64,000 nucleotides of DNA from Heterocephalus glaber (lineage: Eukaryota > Chordata > Mammalia > Rodentia > Bathyergidae): contig NW_004624747.1 of the NCBI RefSeq assembly GCF_000247695.1, positions 4,498,357 through 4,562,356 on the forward strand. The letters are read 5' to 3'. Positions 56,496-64,000 of this stretch are shown piece by piece; positions within the stretch are counted from its first letter, which is position 1, and every line of letters begins with the position of its first letter. Below the pieces are notes generated by a model. It saw only the letters and a list, made by a program, of their open reading frames with translations. It made no database searches and was not told the DNA's origin. The translations under genes and the position numbers were made by a program.

Positions 56496-57540
56496 TTCTC
56501 AGAGAGTAGCAAGGCAACGCACCCTCCCTGCAGATCTTAGGACTAGGTAGCAGAAAAGCTCCCACAGGTAAATTTTTAAAAATGTTTAAAATTAATTTTT
56601 AATTATACAAGTGGTACATGAATACATTCTCCTTTGCCAAAGCTAATTTAAGTGAATTTCTACTTGGAGTCAGAGGTCTGAATGAGATAACGTCTTACAA
56701 TCTAGGAATTGATGAATCTCCCAAGGACAAGGGCAAAAGGGCAGCACCTCCACTGGGACCTGTAATGCGCTTGGGATTCAGCCAAGCTTCACTTCCCCTC
56801 CAGGCAAGGTTGCTTGCCCTCCATGTCTGCTTGCAGCTCTCACTGAGACTGGCAGGCCCTTAATGATAAACACACTGTCCAGCAAAATGAGAGGATGGAT
56901 GTGTTTCCAGCTCAGGAAACTTAATAAAAATTCTTTATCTATTTTATTGTAAACTCAGATCTGAGACATTACCTCAGAGGTCAGGCCTGATGACCAGCCA
57001 TTCACTCAGTTTCATGTTGAAACCAAAGCACTGCTCCTCAGAACAGCATCTTTGAGGATTTCACTCCTCTTGTTGTGATTAAAATGAGGGCTCTCAGCTA
57101 CTTACATATAAAATTTCAATTAACACCCAACCAAGAAATTAATTCTACACATAAAAGAGAGATGCCTAATGGAAGGAGGTGGCAAATCATGGTGCTAGAA
57201 AACAATCATGGGGATCCATAAGCCATTTTCAATGTTTCAGAAGGAAATACAGTTTCTCCAGGAAACTGTAAACTGTGCAATCTAACTAACATGTCATGTT
57301 CCTTTGTTGTGCCTGGAATTCCATCAGCACAGTACAGTCACAAAGATTACTCATACCAATCATTTCAATGTGAGGTTTGTCTTTTTAATGCCCTAGACAA
57401 CATAAACAGAGGACCATTCAGGCATTCTTTGGTTTATTTATCCATTTGTTTTATTACAGAGTTCAAGATTTCAAGTTTAGTTTTTTTTATTATTCTCTTT
57501 ACATCATTACTTTTAAGGAGAGGCTATTACAATTAATACT
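56496..57540. other. Candidate conserved noncoding region
   Basis: About 1 kb free of recognisable repeats. Blocks such as TAATGCGCTTGGGATTCAGC (56,763), CCTTAATGATAAACACACTG (56,860) and TTTCAATTAACACCCAACC (57,114), plus a long unbroken low-repeat stretch to 57,440, look constrained, but this is a visual impression only. Frames at 56,618-56,863 and 57,291-57,536 are short and lack domains. Confidence 0.25.
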
Positions 57541-58600
57541 TTACACTTGTAAATATATTTTCTCTTTCAATTCTCTAATAATCTGACAAACCAATCCTTT
57601 CAAAGAATGCAGGTAATTCTTGTAATTCAATGTTCAAACATGGTAATTCTTTGGCTTTCTAAAATATTCTAACATTTTTGCAGTGTTAGTCATCTTTTTT
57701 TGCTTGTACATGTTCGTGTTCACATGTTCATAGTAAACAAAGCTTATATTTACCTTGGGGAATAGGTATGTACATAACACAATTTGTTTCTTTATTAAAT
57801 TCCCTTCCTCTTCCCACCCACCAGTATTGTTAACAAACTTAGAATTCTAACCAAAATCATAAGCCTAATCAATTACTCCATTGTAGAGGTTAAGAATTAT
57901 AAGGCTGATCCATTAATTGAATAAGTATATTCTCTTAAATAGTACAAGTACATGACCCCTAACACAAAAATATGGATAACATTTTGGTTAGAGTTAATTA
58001 TATATTTCAATTCACAATACTAAAAAGTGCTTACCCATTAAGGAGGTAATGATGCCATCCCAAACAATATTGAGGGTTATATGTATGAGCATGTGTGGGG
58101 GTTAACCTCTCATCTTGGTGAGGCTTCCTGGTGACTGGAGAGAATGGCTGGGATGGACACCTACAGATGCAGACATCAGGGGACTGTTCTCCCAATCTAA
58201 TGATAATGTATGCCTCTTTCTGTGGTTGGCATCTAACAGACTACAGAAGCTAAAGGAAGAAGCCATCAACTAGTCCGAGGTTCAAGGCCCAGCATACGAG
58301 TTACACCATTATCTAAACCTTCAAGTCATCACCTAGATGGTTATGCCCTTGATAAGAAATTCAACTCAGCATATCACAGAGCTACTTAAGACTCAATGGT
58401 CATGGGTTTTAGGCAACACAGCATGACAAGTTTTGACTTGTGTTTATTTACACCTCTGTTAATTTAAAAATGGGAGCATGAACTCATTATTTTTTAATAT
58501 TGATTTTGTTTGAAAGTTCAACTTTCAAAACATAGAGGAGTAGCAGTCACAGATAGGAACCATAAAAGGCTCCTTAATAAGGAGGAGTTTGGAAGCTATT
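57541..58600. other. Unassigned sequence
   Basis: AT-rich on the left, moderately GC-rich around 58,085-58,330. No gene or known family recognised. Confidence 0.4.
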
Positions 58601-58802
58601 GGCTCATAGCAGAGATCCCTCAAACCTCACTCACCATCTACTGCTGTAAACAAACTTTTATTGGAACACAGTCATGCCCATTTATTTATTATCTATGGAT
58701 GCTTTTGTTCTACAATGGCAGATTTGATTAGTTGTGACCATAGGGCCCAAAAAACCTAGTGTTTACCATTTGACCCTTTACAGAAAACATTTACCAATTC
58801 TA
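58601..58802 (-). mobile_element. hAT-like nonautonomous element
   Basis: AAACTTTTATTGGAACACAG, TCATGCCCATTTATTTATTA, TCTATGGATGCTTTTGTTCT, ACAATGGCAGATTTGATTAG and GACCCTTTACAGAAAACATT match, in order, a common mammalian hAT-type repeat (ttattggaacacagccatgc ... ctggccctttacagaaaaag). Family name not certain. Confidence 0.72.
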
Positions 58803-59107
58803 AGTTTAGAGGAATAGCTACAGGATTAGAAATGAGACTAATGGATTCTATGTCTGACTCTGACAGTGTCGGGAGAAAGAAAAATATATATAACTAACTA
58901 AAATGTAAAGTGATTCTTAAATTATTAGTAATTAATTTGTAATTTGTTTAAACTTTTTGAACCACATTTCACAGTTTAATATACAGAATGACAATATTTA
59001 CCCTAAATAATAATATGAAAAGATGAGAAAATGCATGTTTGAAAAATTAAGTTATGAGATAGATTAATTTCATTTTTCTATCCATTTAAAAAATCATGAA
59101 TCAAAAA

Positions 59108-59109
<2 letters not shown>
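58803..59109. other. Unassigned AT-rich sequence
   Basis: No repeat family or gene recognised. Confidence 0.38.

Positions 59110-59142
<33 letters not shown>
59110..59142 (+). repeat. (CT)n microsatellite
   Basis: About 16 uninterrupted CT units. The third long pyrimidine dinucleotide array in the window. Confidence 0.96.
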
Positions 59143-59146
<4 letters not shown>

Positions 59147-60277
59147 CTATATTCCATGTGACTAACAGCAAAACACACACCAGGACTATGAAAATTTATC
59201 CTACATCCCAAGGCAACTGGTTGTCAGCTATATCAACTAGACAAAAGCCATTTTCTATTCACTTAATATTTTTATATGAGGAAATTAAGTTGTATTATAT
59301 ATAGTGAGGATACAATTCAAAAATGGCCATAAAATTATTTGGTATCATAATTTGTGCACATGAGGTGGCTATGTGATAACATGGTATAACTGTCTCTCCA
59401 GAATAGCCCCAGGCTAATATGGAGTAATTTCATTCCTCTCTTATGCTCCAACTCATTTGATAGAGCAATTCCAGCAGGTTTCCAACAGCTCTTTCCCCAT
59501 TATCCAGGAGTAGCTATTGGGAAACATCAGCTATAACTCTCTAACAAAAACAGAACTTTAGTATATTACTGTGAGAAACAAGATGATGAAGTCACCAATC
59601 AGCATTTTCAACCTGTCATACCTGCTCTTCTCTGCTCCAACCATGGAAATATGCTGAGTTGAGAAAAGTTACAAGACCAAGAAAGGAGAAGAGGAGGATG
59701 ATGGCATATATTTCTACAAAACTGAAGCCAAGCAGTTAAATGGTAACTGCCATAATTAAACTCATTTATGCAAATGATGTTTCATCTTCCAAGAAGCACT
59801 TGAAATAGCTGAAATGGACAGAAGCTGTTCACTTACACTACATTAGATGCCAGGATTTCCCCCCCTCTCATTTCATACTGCCAGGTTCATCTCCATTAGT
59901 ACTGCTGGAGTCTTTTAAAATGTGGACATTAGGAAAAAGACTCAGGTTTGTGTTAAAAGGCCAAAAAAGACTTAGCACTATCCTCTGGCAGCACCTGACT
60001 ACAGGGATAGGCTCACCTGGCAAGCCCAAATCCAGGCTCTGCCTCTCCCTCGAGGGAAGCTATTACTTATATAGTTCAACTATAGTTTCAGAAACATGTT
60101 AACTGATTCATCACCAACTATAGCAGGCCAAAAAGAAGAACACAGTACGTGTATAAAGGTCCCCAAATATATACACTTTCTGTTAAATACAGAGACACGA
60201 TTTGAGTACTTCAGTCTTCACTCAACTCAATTTCTATTTTTCTTCTGAAAAACTCAACTTATCCTACAGACACTAAT
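59143..60277. other. Unassigned low-repeat sequence
   Basis: No recognised transposon or gene. The 60-codon frame at 59,920-60,102 carries no domain. Confidence 0.4.
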
Positions 60278-60291
60278 AAAAAGTTTACACA

Positions 60292-60376
60292 GGGCTGGGA
60301 ATTTAGCTCAGTGGCACCGCGCCTGCCTGGCAAGCGCAAGGTCCTGAGTTCGATCCCAGGCACTGCTCCCCCCCCA
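60292..60376 (+). mobile_element. ID-like SINE
   Basis: GGGCTGGGAATTTAGCTCAG ... CTGAGTTCGATCCCAGGCAC, a C run, then a short A tail. The TSD AAAAAGTTTACACA is at 60,278-60,291 and about 60,377-60,390. The 3' end reads GGCACTG rather than GGTACC. Confidence 0.88.
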
Positions 60377-60390
60377 AAAAAGTTTACACA

Positions 60391-60855
60391 TTTTCCTGAC
60401 AACAGACTAAAAAACAATGTTACACAAACAATTTAAATATTCTTGAGAGGGAGTGTGTTTTTCCACTTTTGGAAAATTTTTCTAAATACAGCTTTTTAAA
60501 AAACCATATAAAATAACTTATCTACATAATCAAATTTTTAAAGGAATTCATTTCAATAACATAATAGAAGCAACTGTTTGGACTTCTAAACTAAGTAAAT
60601 TTATGTTTTGCCTATCTAAAACTCAGAGAACTAGTCATAGTATGGTATTTTCTGACATTCAACTTTAATTTTATACGGAATCTTCAAGAAATGTTTTTCA
60701 CATTCCCCAAATCTAAACCTACAAATTACCTAAATCAGCACAGGGTGACAACACAATGCTACTGCAATGTAATGGCTTATTGCTCTTTAATATCATAATG
60801 TATATATTTATTCATTCACTATCTCCTATGTGTGAATAAAAACAACATGCAAGCA
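60391..60855. other. Unassigned AT-rich sequence
   Basis: Nothing recognisable. Confidence 0.35.
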
Positions 60856-60965
60856 GGGACTCTGGCATCTTAGTCTCTGAAAATTCAGTACCTAACATAC
60901 AGTTTCTGGCACATAGTAAGTCTCCAATATATATTTGTTGAAAGAAGAAATGAACGAATAATGAG
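60856..60965 (+). mobile_element. L2/MIR 3'-tail fragment
   Basis: CTCTGAAAATTCAGTACCTA, then ACATACAGTTTCTGGCACAT, AGTAAGTCTCCAATATATAT and TTGTTGAAAGAAGAAATGAA. This is the shared 3' end of L2/MIR (cagtgcctggcacatagtag, then ctcaataaatatttgttgaa). Confidence 0.75.
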
Positions 60966-61456
60966 GACTTCACAACTAATGCAGCAAAAGTAGAGATGTA
61001 ATGCTAATTTTAAAATATGTAGAAGGTAAAACAGCAGTTCCTGATACTTGACTAGATCAAGGACTATAGTACAGGAGGAGTCTAGAATGAGAGGTCAGGT
61101 TTTCTGTTTGAATGAATAGGTCAATGTTGGTATCAATAAGTGATATCAAGAACTCATGGAGAGAAATGAGTTCTGAGCAGAAAGTATGAATCCAGATTTA
61201 GATAAGCTTAGTTTGGGGCACCTTCATGTTGTATACAGCAGGCTACTGAATATAGAAGAAAAGGGAAAGGTGAAGCTAGACACATATTTTTGGTAACTTA
61301 TTAACATGAAAATACAGGGGATCATACAAAGTGAAGGTGTGCTAGAAAACATAAGTTTGAAGAAAATCAGTGTTTGGTGAGTGGATATACTTGAGAAAGT
61401 CTTGGAATAAAAGTGAAGAAATACTGTAGTTACCAAATACTAAAAGAATTAGAAAA
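60966..61456. other. Unassigned stretch
   Basis: No gene or repeat family recognised. Confidence 0.38.
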
Positions 61457-61594
61457 ACAAGGAGTTGATCTACACCTGTAGTACAAGCTACTCGAAAGGC
61501 TGAGCTACGGGGATTGCTTGAGCCCAGGAGTTGGGGACCAGTCTGGGCAACATAGTGAGACTCTGTCTCTAAAAATAAATAATGAATAAATATT
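61457..61594 (+). mobile_element. Old 7SL-derived monomer without B1 duplication (PB1/FLAM-like)
   Basis: CACCTGTAGTACAAGCTACT, GGGGATTGCTTGAGCCCAGG, GTTGGGGACCAGTCTGGGCA and ACATAGTGAGACTCTGTCTC. The single CCAGTCTGGGCAACATAGTG block lacks the internal duplication seen at 4.7 kb. Near-TSD TAAAAGAATTAGAA and TAAAAGAATCAGAA flank it. Closer to the ancestral 7SL monomer than to B1. Confidence 0.75.
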
Positions 61595-62121
61595 AAAAGA
61601 ATCAGAAGAGAAAAACTGAAGAAGAAAAGGATTTCAAAAAGAATGTTTACTAATTCTAGAACCATAATACTGCTTTAAGCCTAGGCTACTAGAGGCAAAA
61701 GTTATTAAAATGACTTCTGAACAAAGAGACATTAGCACTAAGCAGGATTCTGGCATAGAAAACTATGTTCTTTTGGGAGCTGTGGATATAGCTCTAGGAG
61801 TTCAGTGCTTCAAATTAGTTCATGGTGGATTATGTTTAACAATATTGAGATGTCATTGGAGGTGCATATGAGGGAGCTTATTGTTGTGATCCTTCTTTGT
61901 ACCCGAAGGATACATGAAACACTTCTTGGCAGCCTTTTAAAAATTTAAAATGGAAAGAAAGAATGAGGCAGGGCATTATCAGGTTGCATAGGCATCGAAG
62001 TTATAAATTTAATTTATAGACTGTCAAATTCATAATGTAAGAGTTCTTTTTCTTCATTAGTTTACTGTACAAGATTTTGTTTTTGCTTTTTGTATCCATT
62101 CAATGAAAATAAGAAAATAAA
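61595..62121. other. Unassigned stretch
   Basis: No gene or named repeat recognised. Confidence 0.38.
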
Positions 62122-62132
62122 ACCCAAGTGTT

Positions 62133-62231
62133 GGGCTGGGGATTTTGCTCAGTGGTTTCGCCACCTGCTTTGCAAGCGCAAGGACCCAAGTTCGATCCCC
62201 GGTACAAACAAACAAACAAACAAACAAAAAT
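62133..62231 (+). mobile_element. ID-like SINE with (CAAA)n tail
   Basis: GGGCTGGGGATTTTGCTCAG ... CCAAGTTCGATCCCCGGTAC, then AAACAAACAAACAAACAAAC. The 11-bp TSD ACCCAAGTGTT is at 62,122-62,132 and 62,232-62,242. Confidence 0.92.
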
Positions 62232-62242
62232 ACCCAAGTGTT

Positions 62243-63169
62243 TGCAAAGTCTGTCTAGCCAAAAAGAATATGCCACTACAAAGTTCGGAAGTTGGATTTC
62301 TAAAGTCCTTCCTTAAACTTTCACCATTAAAAACAATAATCAAAACTATTACATAGGGTGAATAAGAAGATTGAATAGAAAGTTTTATAGATGTTTTTGG
62401 TGCTGAACTATACATGAGCCTTATAAATTATAAAACAGAGAGCTGAAACTAATATACAGGACTAAATTTTAAAAATTTTATTTGCTGTTAAATTCTATGA
62501 AACTTTAGTTATCTAAATAAACAGATACAAATAGAAAATATAATGTTTTAGCTTGCAAGGTAATATGTATTATAGTGTTGGTAAGACACATATAATGTTA
62601 TTAGTTACTTTCATCTAATATTAACTAGTTTGATTTGTACAATCTTAATTTGCTAAAATGACTTCATTTTAACATTCACTGATGTAGATTAATAATGTGA
62701 GATCAGATTTAAAGAATTTCCAGGTATTGGGAGTTCAGTATGTTTCGAAAAGAGAAATGTTTGGGTTCCAAGAAATGAGTTTTTTCACAGAGCACAGACC
62801 ATTAATCAAACATCTTATTAATGGGGAGGTGAATAATTGAAATAAAGTTTTAAAGAAATAAGAAAGGAGTGTTTATTCAGGAATAATGCAGAAAAAGGAA
62901 TGGTCAGATAAGAAGCTAAAAGTATCCCTGGGATTTGATAAAATGGAAGTCAATCAAAAATTGTTCTTTAAAAAAGTCCCACTGGAAGGGCAGCTGTTCC
63001 AAAGAAATTATCATATGGGTGTGTGAAGGAACAAATACAAAGGAGATCTTTGAAACATGACTGTGGAGGTAGAAAGCTGGAAGCAGTATGTTTATCAGTG
63101 GAGCACTGCCAAAACAACAATGTAGAGAATGATCACCCTGGACATCACAGTCCTTCAGGAGAAGTCTGT
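62243..63169. other. Unassigned AT-rich sequence
   Basis: No repeat family or gene recognised in this stretch. Confidence 0.38.
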
Positions 63170-63325
63170 AGTTGTGATTTCTCTGTTCACTCACGTCTTT
63201 TGTCTGGACTATGAGTTCTTCAGGGCAGAGACTGAAGCTTGTCTGTCTTCCTATACAATTCATCATATAGTGTTCCTAGCCCATACTGGGTATTTATTAA
63301 GCATTTAATAAATGAATAAAATATA
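63170..63325 (+). mobile_element. L2 3' end
   Basis: TCTGGACTATGAGTTCTTCA, GGGCAGAGACTGAAGCTTGT, CCTAGCCCATACTGGGTATT and TATTAAGCATTTAATAAATG follow the L2 terminal order (tagactgtaagctccatgag, gcagggac, then cagtgcctggcacata, then ctcaataaatg). Confidence 0.75.
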
Positions 63326-64000
63326 TTTTATAAAACTTTTAAGATGCAGAAACCAAACAGTATATATAAAGTCTGAAGACACAGTTTTCACTTTTATGTA
63401 AAACAATTTGACAGTAACTGCAATAATGGTAGCACTGTAACATTTTGGCTTTTTCAGTTTGGACTTGGAGTACTAGTGATAACAGAGTAATTGATATTAA
63501 TTCAGAAATACTTAGGAAGTCATAAAAATAAGAAATGACAGTATCTGTAAAATGTAAAACAAATACTAGAAAAATCTAGTAGAGACTACTATGCATAGCC
63601 TCAGATCGAATCACATTTCTAAGAAAAAATATGTTGCATGTTCAATGGACGAAGCATCAAATATTAAAAGACAGCTCAATAGGTTTGCATCAGGAGATTT
63701 TTAAAAAAGAATTGGCTAGCCACATTTATGTATGATGTCTAGAATCCACTAAGAGCAGCTATAATGGAAATGTCAGATGAAACTACTTCACTATCTGCCT
63801 TTAAAAGTGTGCTGCATTTTAAAGACACTTAGATATTTGGCATTAAAAACTATGGTGACATGGTCACATGATTTCTCTCAGAGGAAATTGCAAAGAGAGG
63901 GGAAAAGGGCAGGAAGAGACAGTCTGGCTGTACAGGTAGAAAGTCAGTTTTCAGCCCCAAACCCTCTACTTCTGAGGTTTTCTTCTATTCACAACAGATG
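63326..64000. other. Unassigned sequence to window end
   Basis: No gene or transposon family recognised. Confidence 0.38.

Noticed and set aside
1..64000. CRISPR array, bacterial operon, prophage or toxin-type system
   Set aside because: No regularly spaced short repeats, no ribosome-binding-site/operon structure, and the entire repeat content is mammalian.

Overview
This window is vertebrate nuclear DNA, almost certainly from a rodent. I find no protein-coding exon, conserved open reading frame, CpG island, tRNA, rRNA or bacterial-type gene structure. It reads as AT-rich intergenic or deep intronic sequence built largely from transposable-element relics. The diagnostic repeats are (i) a young tRNA-derived SINE with an ID-like body (A box TTTAGCTCAGTGG, B box GAGTTCGATCC, ending GGTACC plus poly-A), present about a dozen times with intact target-site duplications (TSDs); (ii) B1-type 7SL SINEs; (iii) dimeric B1+ID elements of the MEN/B4 type; and (iv) MaLR LTRs. 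MEN-like dimers together with this ID-like variant argue for a squirrel- or beaver-side rodent rather than a mouse or rat. Beaver (Castor) is my best guess, but it is unproven.

Layout. 0-14 kb: L1 3' tails, ID-like SINEs, B1s, old MIR/L2 pieces, an L1M holding a MER5A-like element that itself holds a mariner relic (6.9-8.3 kb), a solo ERV LTR (8.45-9.14 kb), and a rearranged L1 insertion with a twin-priming signature (13.57-14.28 kb). 14.8-18.5 kb: old L1 and a 5'-truncated minus-strand class I endogenous retrovirus with one LTR, a polypurine tract and the tail of a transmembrane envelope gene. 18.5-31 kb: mostly low-repeat sequence, with four MaLR/ERVL-type LTRs, one nested in another. 31.5-34.8 kb: an L1 split by two later insertions, then a cluster of three SINEs. 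35-50 kb: sparse repeats, three L1 3' ends and a long TC microsatellite. 50.2-51.8 kb: a second, apparently identical copy of 43,268-44,664, followed directly by a 100-N gap. 52-64 kb: old L1/L2/MIR/hAT relics between low-repeat stretches, some of which may be conserved noncoding DNA.

The strongest anomaly is the 1,397-bp duplicate that ends at the gap. In the left copy the L1 runs continuously through the duplication edge; in the right copy it starts abruptly in a TA microsatellite. This favours an assembly error over a real segmental duplication. I see no evidence of a new multi-gene biological system. What the window offers is transposition history. All family names come from memory of consensus sequences, without a RepeatMasker run, and most element ends are accurate only to about 10-50 bp unless a TSD is given.
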